Source: Candidatus Enterococcus wittei (GTDB lineage Bacteria > Bacillota > Bacilli > Lactobacillales > Enterococcaceae). Taken from it: a DNA stretch of 64,000 bases. The stretch spans positions 18,906 to 82,905 of the forward strand of contig NZ_NGMO01000002.1 in the NCBI RefSeq assembly GCF_002140175.1, written 5' to 3'. The notes under the pieces are model-generated. The model saw only the letters and a list, made by a program, of their open reading frames with translations. It made no database searches and was not told the DNA's origin. Below are positions 49,178-56,930 of this stretch, one piece after another. Numbering within the stretch: the stretch's first letter is position 1; each line of letters begins with the position of its first letter. The position numbers and the translations under genes were made by a program.

Positions 49178-49469
49178 GTGGAAAAGTGAGGAGCGGGAAG
49201 TATAAGTTGTCCACTGTGGATAACTGTTATTCTCTTTGAGCATCTACAACGAAGTTTCATAAAATAAAGAATTAAACTTGTATGCGCCGTTATTTTAAAT
49301 AACAATGAAGAAGGAGTGTTTTTCAGTAGAAAAAAGAGTCACTCCGCTTTGGAATGAAAGAATCATAAAGAATCGAAAAATACACTAGTTAAATAAAGAA
49401 AAAGACTGGTAAATAAGAAGACCTCCACATACCCTGCGGAGGTATACGGAGGTCGACTAAATATTTGGA

Positions 49470-49919
49470 TTAACTTGTTGGATTAGGCGTAAATTCTGAA
49501 TAGCTATTACTTTTATAAGCAAAATATTGATTATCTTTTCTTGCGATACCAAAAGTATCAGCGATATGTAGATTTTGTGGTGAAAATTTAAGTCCAGGGA
49601 TTGAAAAGCGTTGTTCTTTGATATCTAAAATGTCAATTTCAAAGGATAACTCATTTTTTTCATCTTTTGTTAAGATGATATAAGGATCCTTGTTGAAGTT
49701 GATCTCAGTCACTTGGTAAATACCTAAAAAGAGAAGTTGTTCATCCATAGATTTTAATAGTTCCTTTTTTGTTGGTACATACTCCATCTTTGTTTCAGCA
49801 GGTTGATCCATTATAGCTTTTGATGTAACATCCTTAACTGGAAAAAGAAAAAAACTACCGAATGCCAACAAACAACTTAAGAACAAACAACTACTGATAA
49901 AAAGAATGATTTTTTTCAT
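49470..49919 (-). CDS. Secreted or membrane-anchored protein, unknown
   Basis: 149 residues with an N-terminal hydrophobic segment (KKIILFISSCLFLSCLLAFGSFFLF); LSCLLAF is not a clean lipobox, so an anchored or ordinary signal peptide is likely. The rest is a small beta-rich domain. Translation begins after AAAGGAATAAAAAC. No family is recognised. Confidence 0.7.
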   Translation of the reverse strand: MKKIILFISSCLFLSCLLAFGSFFLFPVKDVTSKAIMDQPAETKMEYVPTKKELLKSMDEQLLFLGIYQVTEINFNKDPYIILTKDEKNELSFEIDILDIKEQRFSIPGLKFSPQNLHIADTFGIARKDNQYFAYKSNSYSEFTPNPTS

Positions 49920-50204
49920 GTTTTTATTCCTTTCTATTAATTTAATATCAATTCTAATGTAATATATGATGTGTAAACAATGCTATGTAATAATAAGCAA
50001 AACTTTATTTTTGTTATTAAAAAGTAATTTCTCCCCCAGTATAAATTCTTTGTAAAAAAAAATAAAGACCATTTTGAAAATACTTTTATTCAAATGAAAA
50101 CCTTCTAATATTTGAGGTGAAAATCTCTTTGTTTTCTATAAATATCTATCGTTATTTTAATTATGGAATAAATTCTACGTGTTATATAAAGAACTATACA
50201 TAGT
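49920..50204. other. AT-rich gene-free stretch left of the adapter junction
   Basis: Nothing resembling a gene is seen; it includes the promoter region of the leftward 49470 gene. It ends abruptly at a synthetic adapter sequence, so its adjacency to what follows is not secure. Confidence 0.5.
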
Positions 50205-50242
50205 CTGTCTCTTATACACATCTAGATGTGTATAAGAGACAG
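50205..50242. other. Nextera mate-pair junction adapter (library artefact)
   Basis: CTGTCTCTTATACACATCT (50205-50223) is followed at once by its exact complement AGATGTGTATAAGAGACAG (50224-50242). These are the 19-base Tn5 mosaic ends used in Nextera kits, and the head-to-head 38-mer is the circularisation junction of mate-pair libraries. It is not natural DNA of this organism. The sequences on its two sides come from the ends of one circularised fragment and need not be neighbours in the genome. Confidence 0.95.
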
Positions 50243-50390
50243 GTCCTATTACATATTAAAATAAATATTTGTTATTATTAGTCCTCTTGTATTATATACT
50301 TATTTTTACGTTGGGTCCTTACTTTAGTAGGAGCGTTTTACCTCATTTCATCTATACGTTCAATTGAAGTAAAATAGTATATTTGCATCG

Positions 50391-50420
50391 TTGACAAAAA
50401 TAATCGGTTCGGGTTACAAT
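50391..50420 (+). promoter_or_regulatory. Promoter of the short-ORF/attenuator unit
   Basis: TTGACA (50391-50396), 18 bases, TACAAT (50415-50420), close to consensus. The transcript would begin near 50427 and run through two short frames to the hairpin at 50615. Confidence 0.75.
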
Positions 50421-50445
50421 CAAGTTTATAAAATTGAGGAAAAAG

Positions 50446-50484
50446 GTGAAGTATCCGGCCTATCAGATGTTTGTCAATCAATAA
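50446..50484 (+). CDS. Possible 12-residue leader peptide
   Basis: GTG start with GAGG six bases upstream, encoding VKYPAYQMFVNQ (start read as Met). It is the first translatable frame of a leader that ends in a terminator-like hairpin before a methyltransferase gene, so it could be a regulatory leader peptide. Coding is not proven. Confidence 0.35.
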   Translation: MKYPAYQMFVNQ

Positions 50485-50505
50485 CATGGGTAGGACTGGA
50501 AAAGA

Positions 50506-50598
50506 GTGAATAAAATCAATTCAATAGGTAAAAAAATTAGCTGTTTGATGGCTTTATTTAGTATACCTATTTTTGGTTTTATTTTACTCTTTACGTAA
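50506..50598 (+). CDS. Possible 30-residue hydrophobic peptide
   Basis: GTG start with only a weak GGA-type site, encoding MNKINSIGKKISCLMALFSI and a further ten hydrophobic residues ending FT. It has a basic N-terminus and one membrane-span-like segment, as in small membrane toxins or leader peptides. It is followed 16 bases on by a terminator. No homologue is recognised. Confidence 0.35.
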   Translation: MNKINSIGKKISCLMALFSIPIFGFILLFT

Positions 50599-50614
50599 CT
50601 TCTCTTTATGGAAG

Positions 50615-50642
50615 GCCGTAGAGTAAAATCTACGGCTTTTTC
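50615..50642 (+). terminator. Terminator or attenuator before the methyltransferase
   Basis: GCCGTAGA-GTAAAA-TCTACGGC followed by TTTTTCTTTT, 40 bases before the methyltransferase start. If the upstream promoter drives that gene, this hairpin would control read-through. Confidence 0.85.
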
Positions 50643-50681
50643 TTTTGCTTGATTTTAAAAAAAGAATAGGAGATGAAACAA

Positions 50682-51521
50682 ATGATTACAACACTTTTAG
50701 AAACACCGACAATTTATAAGCAAACAGAAGGTGCTTTTTGGGATGACCCACACATTTCCAAACAAATGTTAAACGCACATCTTGACCCAGAGTTTGAAGG
50801 TGCGAGTAGAAAAGCTGATTTCATTGATCAATCAGCTCAATGGATCAGTACGCTTTTCCCATCATCAAAATATCCCACCTTACTAGATCTTGGCTGTGGT
50901 CCGGGAATCTATAGTGAGAAATTTACTCAATCAGGATATAAAGTGACAGGGCTTGATTTTTCAAAGCGTTCCATTAACTATGGACAAGATTCGGCTAAGA
51001 AGAAACAGCTAGAAATCGATTATCGTTATGAAAATTATCTAGTGATGGATCTTCAGAAAAAATTTGATTTGATCACTATGATTTATTGTGATTATGGTGC
51101 CTTATCAGAAGAAAATAGAAAAATCCTCCTCGATAAAATTTTTCATCATTTAAAACCCAAGGGGAAAGTATTATTTGATGTGTTTTCACTAACAAAATTC
51201 ATGGATTTTGAAGAAAAACAAACATGGGAGAGTAACCCGAAAGGTGGTTTTTGGACAGCGGAACCACATATTGCTTTAAATAACTACCTCAAGTACAACA
51301 ACAATGTTACTTTAGAACAAACTTCTATTTTAACCGAAAATAAATTGATCGATTATTATCTATGGACAACCTATTTCACTCAAGAAACATTGATGAAAGA
51401 AGTGTGTGAAGCTGGGTTTAGTGTTGTGGATGTTTTTGGTGATGTAAAAGGAAGCTTGTATAAGAAAGACTCTCCTACGTTGGCGATAGTATTAGAAAAG
51501 CAAAGTGAATCTAATGGTTAA
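50682..51521 (+). CDS. Class I SAM-dependent methyltransferase
   Basis: 279 residues from ATG 50682, ten bases after AGGAG (an ATG at 50673 directly abuts that site). The SAM-binding motif LLDLGCGPGIYSEKF and the following acidic GLDFSKRS mark a class I fold; the C-terminal half contains YYLWTTYFTQETLMKEVCEAGF. The substrate is unknown. It lies about 500 bases before the radical SAM peptide cassette and in the same direction, so it could act on the peptide, but a promoter separates them and independence is equally likely. The 51522-51860 gap shows no gene. Confidence 0.85.
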   Translation: MITTLLETPTIYKQTEGAFWDDPHISKQMLNAHLDPEFEGASRKADFIDQSAQWISTLFPSSKYPTLLDLGCGPGIYSEKFTQSGYKVTGLDFSKRSINYGQDSAKKKQLEIDYRYENYLVMDLQKKFDLITMIYCDYGALSEENRKILLDKIFHHLKPKGKVLFDVFSLTKFMDFEEKQTWESNPKGGFWTAEPHIALNNYLKYNNNVTLEQTSILTENKLIDYYLWTTYFTQETLMKEVCEAGFSVVDVFGDVKGSLYKKDSPTLAIVLEKQSESNG

Positions 51522-51864
51522 TTTATGTAGTATTTATTTCTGTATAAAAAGTGCTTTTCTGATGGATGATTGAAGGGCGGTTTCTTATAGAGCATCAATT
51601 AGCGTTTATAAAAAAGTGATTTAATTCATATTTTGAAGGATAGGTATTTATTTCTATAAAAATAAAAACCTGTTCTTTGCTATTTTCTTGTTTAGGAAAA
51701 TAACTGAAATAATTAAGAAGGCATAAAATGAATGAAGGTAAAAATAGATTAACTTAGTAAAAAAATCTAATCCATATTAAAAGTTGATGACAGTGAGATA
51801 ACGTTTATTCCATCGCTTTTATTATGTTATTCTTAGGTTTAATCTATCTGTTAATTGGGGCATA

Positions 51865-51894
51865 TTGACAGCTATTTACAGGCCGTATTATACT
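51865..51894 (+). promoter_or_regulatory. Promoter of the peptide-modification cassette
   Basis: TTGACA (51865-51870), 18 bases, TATACT (51889-51894), about 140 bases before the precursor start, leaving an untranslated leader. Confidence 0.7.
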
Positions 51895-52034
51895 TCGCGT
51901 AGGAAAAATAAATTTTTTCCTAGCAGGTAGAGAGGGGAGATCTGCTATAAAAAATATTTACATAGAGAGTGGATTTATCTTTTTTATCATTTTGTCAGTT
52001 AGTTGAATGATTTTATTATTAAGGAGGAACGGTC

Positions 52035-52121
52035 ATGTTTAAAAAACCTGAATTGAAAAAAATAGTGGGTGCTTATCTTGCACCATGTTCATGTGGCCTA
52101 TTTACTGGTCAAGGATCGTAA
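52035..52121 (+). CDS. Putative precursor peptide of a radical SAM-modified RiPP
   Basis: 28 residues: MFKKPELKKIVGAYLAPCSC followed by GLFTGQGS. The start has a perfect AAGGAGG eight bases upstream. A basic, amphipathic leader-like N-terminus is followed by a short core with Cys18-Ser-Cys20-Gly and a Gly-rich end. Its place just ahead of an rSAM/SPASM enzyme and a PqqD-like protein is that of a ribosomally made peptide substrate. Likely changes are Cys-based crosslinks (sactipeptide or ranthipeptide type), but other rSAM chemistries are possible. I do not recognise a named precursor family. Confidence 0.7.
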   Translation: MFKKPELKKIVGAYLAPCSCGLFTGQGS

Positions 52122-52170
52122 AAAACTACAGCCATAAAATAGGAGATTATAACGGTGTGTTTAGCTCCAA

Positions 52171-52231
52171 GAAATAAGCGGAAGAATCCGAAAATAGTTT
52201 TTCCTATTTTCGAGATTTCTCCGCTTATTTT
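52171..52231 (+). terminator. Hairpin module F between precursor and rSAM gene
   Basis: AAATAAGCGGAAGAATC...GAAAATAG pairs with CTATTTTC...GATTTCTCCGCTTATTT, with weak T-runs. It would let most transcripts stop after the precursor, giving excess peptide over enzyme. Its core matches the hairpins at 42416 and 59625. Confidence 0.7.
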
Positions 52232-52329
52232 CTCGTAGGAAAAATGTTTATCATAATGCTTTAGCGTAATTAGATAAGAAGTTATTAGTAATCGGTTCAT
52301 ATATTGAAAATAAATAGGAGGATAGTTCA

Positions 52330-53553
52330 TTGAAAATAAAAGAAAATCTGTATGCTTATCCATTTGATAAGCAATTTATTTTACATAATGTTTTACGAAG
52401 TACATGGATCATGGTTGATGAAGAAGAGTTAGAACATATCAAGAAAGAAAACTTCAGCAGGTTATCTACAAGCACAAAAAATAAATTGAAGATTTTTCAA
52501 ATCCTTATAGATACTCCTTTGGAAATCCAACGTGATACACTTACGATCCCTAAAACGGCTTATTTGGTAATCACCCATAAATGTAATTTAAAATGTGTTT
52601 ATTGTTACGCTGAAGCTAGTCCTGAGAAAGACTACGAGGATCGTTTGAATTTGAAAGAATGGTTAACTATCCTGAATCAATTGAAAGATGAAGGGGTAGA
52701 AAAAATCGTTTTTACTGGTGGAGAAATTGGTTTAAGCAGAGATACATTGACCCTAATCGATTATGCCAAACAACTTGACTTAACAGTCGGATTGATCACC
52801 AATGGGACATTATTGAGAAATAAAAAGGATGCTGAATTTTTAGCTGAAAGGTGTGATTCTCTCACAATCAGTTTGGACTCCATTGATCCAGTAGCAAATG
52901 ATAAAAATAGAGGGAATGGTTGCTACAAACTAGCTATGAGAGCTATTCAACATCTTCTAGATTTGAAGTATAAGAATATTTCAGTAAATGCAACTATCAC
53001 GAACAATAATTTTGACCAGGTAGATGAGACGATCCAGTTCTTTAAAACCAACCATATCAATTACAAATTAGGAGGCTTTAGTGAGTTAGGTAGAGCAAAG
53101 ATGGCAGAGATTTCTTTAACACAAGAAGAGAGAAAAATCATCGAATTAAAAGAAAAAAATGAACAACGATCTCCATTGTTAAAACCTTTTTCAGTGAGAG
53201 AGTCTTGTGGTCTTGGAGTAGGGGAATTTGCGATCAATCCAGTAGGAGATGTGTTTGCCTGTAAGCTTTTGGAAACGGATGATTATAAACTAGGCAATAT
53301 TCGGCAACAGTCTCTTAAAGATATTTTTGGCAGAGAGAACCGTAAACGAATCAACACACAAACGGTCAAGCATCTAAACAAGTGTCAGCGTTGTTCTTTT
53401 AGATACTTGTGTGGGGGTGGCTGTAGAGCACATCATTACTATGCAACGAATGATCTGCAAGGTGTTGATGATTCAGAATGTGTGTTGATAAAGGAAACAC
53501 TGAAGTTTCAAATGTATCGAAGCTGTTTGAACGGAATAGGGGGAGTACAATGA
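52330..53553 (+). CDS. Radical SAM/SPASM peptide-modifying enzyme
   Basis: 407 residues, TTG start seven bases after AGGAGGA. Residues 1-75 form an N-terminal part that may recognise the leader. The rSAM cluster is C85-x3-C89-x2-C92 (CNLKCVYC), followed by GGEIGLS and a TIM-barrel core. The C-terminal SPASM domain has C293, C311 and the spaced set C352-x2-C355-x5-C361-x3-C365-x18-C384, matching the auxiliary-cluster pattern. Such enzymes form crosslinks or other backbone changes in RiPP precursors (AlbA, PqqE and MftC are members). It overlaps the PqqD-like gene by four bases. Confidence 0.92.
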   Translation: MKIKENLYAYPFDKQFILHNVLRSTWIMVDEEELEHIKKENFSRLSTSTKNKLKIFQILIDTPLEIQRDTLTIPKTAYLVITHKCNLKCVYCYAEASPEKDYEDRLNLKEWLTILNQLKDEGVEKIVFTGGEIGLSRDTLTLIDYAKQLDLTVGLITNGTLLRNKKDAEFLAERCDSLTISLDSIDPVANDKNRGNGCYKLAMRAIQHLLDLKYKNISVNATITNNNFDQVDETIQFFKTNHINYKLGGFSELGRAKMAEISLTQEERKIIELKEKNEQRSPLLKPFSVRESCGLGVGEFAINPVGDVFACKLLETDDYKLGNIRQQSLKDIFGRENRKRINTQTVKHLNKCQRCSFRYLCGGGCRAHHYYATNDLQGVDDSECVLIKETLKFQMYRSCLNGIGGVQ

Positions 53554-53807
53554 AGATCAATGAACAGGTTATATACGAAAAAATGGGAAACGAAGTGTAC
53601 TTAAACATCGAAGACGACAGTTTTGTTTTGGATAACGAGGTATCGATTTACATATTCGATTTATTGAAAGTTGAACAGACGCCTGAGGGGATAAAACAAT
53701 TAGTCCGAGAAAAATTTCCTTCAACTGAAGAATTCACAGATGAAGAAAAAGAGGAATACATTGATGAATTTCTATTTGTTCTTCAGAAAAACCATATCAT
53801 CCATTAG
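53550..53807 (+). CDS. PqqD-like RiPP recognition element protein
   Basis: 85 residues. MKINEQVIYEKMGNEVYLNI then DDSFVLDNEVSIYIFDLL and a helical acidic C-terminus match the winged-helix PqqD/RRE fold that binds leader peptides and presents them to rSAM enzymes. The start codon overlaps the stop of the rSAM gene (ATGA), so the two are translationally coupled. No protease or exporter gene follows; the next gene is a sensor kinase with its own control region. Confidence 0.75.
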   Translation: MKINEQVIYEKMGNEVYLNIEDDSFVLDNEVSIYIFDLLKVEQTPEGIKQLVREKFPSTEEFTDEEKEEYIDEFLFVLQKNHIIH

Positions 53808-54046
53808 CGCTTGTTTATTCAAAGGATTAGCCTCTTTTTTTTCTTGCCTATTTCTTATAAAAGAAGCATACTAAATGGGACATAAGCTTAAACGCTGATG
53901 TGATTTTTAATTAAAACTCTTCAGAAAAAATAGTCGGATGGTCATTAGAATGATCCGTTTCTATAGTACTGAGAGTTCGATAAATAGGGCCAAAAGTGAG
54001 TTGTCTCAAAACTGAGGATAAGGAATATAAAAAGTGTGGTGAAAAA

Positions 54047-55576
54047 ATGATAAGAGTTCAACCGACAGCCTACAAATCTACTATACGTTCACTTATCGTT
54101 TTAATCTTAGTCCTGAGTGTAGCAACCGGGATAGGCTATTTATTCAGATACTATGGTTTCCCCGAGACCAATATTGTTATTGTTTACATCTTAAGCGTGA
54201 TCATTAATTCGGTTTATACGCCATTATTTATGTTGGATGTTCTTTCATCACTAGCTGCTACTTTTACTTTTAATTATTTTTTTACGGAGCCTTATTTCAC
54301 TTTTTCCGTAAATGATCCTAGTTACCTCATTACTTTTGTCATTATGACAGTGACGGCTATGATTACAAGCACGCTTACCTCAAAAGCGAAGAAAAATGCT
54401 TTGGATGCAAAGGAAAAAGAAGCGGAAGTCAGGGCACTTTATAAGCTTACTAATCGTTTAACAGGCGCCTACAATATAGAAGATATCATAGAGACTGTCG
54501 TTTTTACTGTCAGTGAAGTAATGGATTGTCATGCAGCTTGCTTGTATTTTGACGAAACAGGAATACTGGAAAGTACATTTTTTCAAAAATCGATGCAAGG
54601 AAAGCTGACACGTCGAAAAATCAAAGACAGTGCAGAGATAAAGAAGAAATTAGAGGATCTATCTACGGCTTATGCCATAAATAATGAATTCTATGATTTT
54701 CCTATCTATGGTCATGAGAGAATACATGGAGCGATCAGGATCCCTATAGAATATGCTCAAAAGTTTAATGAAAAGCAAATCCAAATTTTACAGTCTATGA
54801 TTGAAAATACAGCACTTGCTATGGATCGCTTTTACAGCGTGCAGGAACGCATGAAATTTCGTGAGGAAACAGAAAGAGAACACTATCGTGGAAATCTTCT
54901 ACGATCTATCTCCCACGATTTACGGACCCCTCTGGCTGGAATCTTAGGTACAAGTGAAATCGTGATGGACATGACGACAGGAAATGAAGAAGTCCATGAT
55001 CTCGTGGGTGGTATTTATAGAGAGGCAGAGTGGTTGCATGCTCTTGTAGAAAACATCTTGAATTTAACACGTTTACAAGAGGGGCATTTACTTCCTCATA
55101 AAGAATTGGAAGCTGTAGAGGAAGTGATTGGTTTTGCGGTTGAGAATATGAGACGACGCTATAATGGGCTTCAAGTGAACGTGAGTGTACCTGATGAATT
55201 ACTAGTCATTCCTATGGATGCACGCTTGATTTCACAGGTACTGATCAATCTCTTAGACAATGCGGTCAAACATACGGAAGATAAGAAAGGTATTTTTGTT
55301 ACTGTCGTTGAAGAGAATGAATGCGTACGTTTTGTCATTTCAGATAATGGAACAGGCATCCGTGAAGAAGATTTGCCGAACATCTTCGGAATGTTTTACA
55401 CTACAGGGACAAAACTTTCAGATGCACAAAGTGGTGTGGGTCTTGGGCTTGCTATCTGTGAAGCAATTGTAAAAGCACATGGTGGCGAAATAAGCGCACG
55501 AAATAAGAAAGATGGATCTGGTGCGGAATTTATATTTACATTACCTATGGAGGATCAAAATGAACAGAAACAATGA
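54047..55576 (+). CDS. KdpD-like sensor kinase lacking the N-terminal KdpD domain
   Basis: About 509 residues from ATG 54047; a GTG at 53996 would add 17 residues and cannot be excluded. It opens directly with the four-span DUF4118 block (about 15-110), then a GAF-like domain, the His-kinase dimer (RSISHDLRTPLAGILGTSE) and the ATPase (NLLDNAVKHTEDKKG, DNGTGIREEDLPNIF, GVGLGLAI). The cytoplasmic ~360-residue KdpD/universal-stress region that senses nucleotides in full-length KdpD is absent. It lies upstream of a response regulator and a TrkA/TrkH operon, so potassium or turgor control is likely. Confidence 0.88.
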   Translation: MIRVQPTAYKSTIRSLIVLILVLSVATGIGYLFRYYGFPETNIVIVYILSVIINSVYTPLFMLDVLSSLAATFTFNYFFTEPYFTFSVNDPSYLITFVIMTVTAMITSTLTSKAKKNALDAKEKEAEVRALYKLTNRLTGAYNIEDIIETVVFTVSEVMDCHAACLYFDETGILESTFFQKSMQGKLTRRKIKDSAEIKKKLEDLSTAYAINNEFYDFPIYGHERIHGAIRIPIEYAQKFNEKQIQILQSMIENTALAMDRFYSVQERMKFREETEREHYRGNLLRSISHDLRTPLAGILGTSEIVMDMTTGNEEVHDLVGGIYREAEWLHALVENILNLTRLQEGHLLPHKELEAVEEVIGFAVENMRRRYNGLQVNVSVPDELLVIPMDARLISQVLINLLDNAVKHTEDKKGIFVTVVEENECVRFVISDNGTGIREEDLPNIFGMFYTTGTKLSDAQSGVGLGLAICEAIVKAHGGEISARNKKDGSGAEFIFTLPMEDQNEQKQ

Positions 55577-56258
55577 AACGATCCTTGTAGTTGAGGATGA
55601 TAAACAAATACGTAAATTTATTTCCTATTCCTTGGAAACAGAGGGCTATGGTTATGTTAGTGTGGTAAATGCACAAGATGCGTTGTCACAACTTGTTGTC
55701 AATCAGTTCAGTGTCGTACTACTTGATTTGGGTTTGCCCGATTTTGACGGGATGGAAGTGATAAAAAAAGTCCGAGAATGGTCAGAAATCCCGATTATCG
55801 TAGTATCTGCCCGTGATCAAGATAAGGAAAAGGCAGCAGCGTTAGATGCAGGTGCAGACGATTACTTAACGAAGCCGTTTTCTGCGACTGAATTGTTGGC
55901 TCGTATCCGTGTTGCTTTGCGCCATGCCAATAAACTTAGGGGTAGTATCGGTAGACCAGTCGCTTCTGTCGGCTTGTTGAAAATGGATTTTGAAAAACGT
56001 TTATGCTATCTGGGAGACGAGGTCATTCATTTGACCCCTCTTGAATATAGTTTACTTTCTTTATTTTTCAAAAATATTGGTAGAGTACTAACTACAGGTA
56101 CGATTCTTAAAGAGATTTATGGAATAAACTATGGCAATGATACACGAGCATTGCGTTCCCTTATGGCGGGACTTCGTCGTAAAATCGAAGAAAATCCTGC
56201 AAATCCACGTTATCTTTTAACGGAGATTGGTGTCGGTTATAGACTAACTGATGAATGA
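55560..56258 (+). CDS. KdpE-like OmpR-family response regulator
   Basis: 232 residues from ATG 55560 (GGAGG seven bases upstream), overlapping the kinase by 17 bases. The receiver domain has the acidic pair VEDD, phospho-acceptor D56 in VVLLDLGLPDFDG and the switch Lys in LTKPFSATELLARI. The winged-helix domain ends with RALRSLMAGLRRKIEENPANPRYLLTEIGVGYRL. It probably binds the direct repeats at 56406-56456 ahead of the TPR-trk operon. Confidence 0.92.
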   Translation: MNRNNETILVVEDDKQIRKFISYSLETEGYGYVSVVNAQDALSQLVVNQFSVVLLDLGLPDFDGMEVIKKVREWSEIPIIVVSARDQDKEKAAALDAGADDYLTKPFSATELLARIRVALRHANKLRGSIGRPVASVGLLKMDFEKRLCYLGDEVIHLTPLEYSLLSLFFKNIGRVLTTGTILKEIYGINYGNDTRALRSLMAGLRRKIEENPANPRYLLTEIGVGYRLTDE

Positions 56259-56267
56259 TCAAAAAAA

Positions 56268-56388
56268 GAGGTTAGAGCAGAAGTGGTTAACTCCAAGAAA
56301 TAAGAAGGAGTTGCTTCTGATTCTGCCGTTTATACGTATTTAGAGCGTGAAACAAGAGTAAATCATACTTTTGTTTCATGCTCTTTTT
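56268..56388 (+). repeat. Dispersed intergenic element, copy C (short form)
   Basis: Close to copy A at 27786: GCAGAAGTGGTTAACTCC...GGAGTTGCTTCTG, then GAGCGTGAAACAA/TTGTTTCATGCTC with a T-run. It immediately follows the response-regulator gene and acts as its terminator. Confidence 0.85.
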
Positions 56389-56405
56389 ATTTTCGATTAA
56401 ACTCA

Positions 56406-56472
56406 ATTCTCACAAGATTCTCACACTGTTCAGCTGATTCTCACACTATCCTTACAAGAAATCTTCTATCAT
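56406..56472 (+). promoter_or_regulatory. Direct-repeat operator and promoter of the trk operon
   Basis: ATTCTCACA occurs at 56406-56414, 56417-56425 and 56437-56445, with a looser copy (ATCCTTACA) at 56448-56456: two pairs with 11-base spacing. TATCAT (56467-56472) is a -10 candidate with no good -35, which the repeats would cover. This is the layout of a promoter activated by an OmpR-type regulator such as the neighbouring KdpE-like protein. Confidence 0.65.
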
Positions 56473-56515
56473 GAAACTGTAACGAGAAACGTTATTTCAA
56501 GGAGGTGTGAGTATT

Positions 56516-56929
56516 ATGAGGAATAGAAACCAACTAGAAGATCAAAGAGAATTAATGGAACTATGCACTCAAATTCGCGAATTAATACCTAAAAATGAGT
56601 ATGAAAAATGCGAAAAGTTATTATGTATGGCGATGCAAAAACATCCCCATGCGCCACATCCCCATAACTTATATGGATTACTGTTTGAAGCACAAGGGGA
56701 TCATCGAACGGCAATGAAACATTTTCGGGCAGCCTGTGCGCTTGATGCGACTTATGTACCGACACAATATAACTTAAAACATTTTGGGACTTTTTATTCA
56801 TGGGGGAAATGGGCTTACGATGAATCCGATTGTCCCGATGAGCAAGAGGAAGAGAATTATGAAATTCATTATGATACGAATGGCATAGGCCGTATCGTAA
56901 AGGAACAATTGATATTCGGGAGGAAATGA
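56516..56929 (+). CDS. TPR-repeat protein of the potassium operon
   Basis: 137 residues from ATG 56516, nine bases after AAGGAGGTG (a GTG at 56507 lies within that site). It holds about two tetratricopeptide-like helical pairs (NEYEKCEKLLCMAMQKHPHAPHPHNLYGLLFEAQGDHRTAMKHFRAACALD), then an acidic tail with NGIGRIVKEQLIFGRK. It is the first gene of the TPR-trkA-trkA-trkH operon, ending one base before the next start. A role as a scaffold or gating partner of the potassium system is inferred from the operon only. Confidence 0.8.
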   Translation: MRNRNQLEDQRELMELCTQIRELIPKNEYEKCEKLLCMAMQKHPHAPHPHNLYGLLFEAQGDHRTAMKHFRAACALDATYVPTQYNLKHFGTFYSWGKWAYDESDCPDEQEEENYEIHYDTNGIGRIVKEQLIFGRK

Positions 56930-56930
56930 A

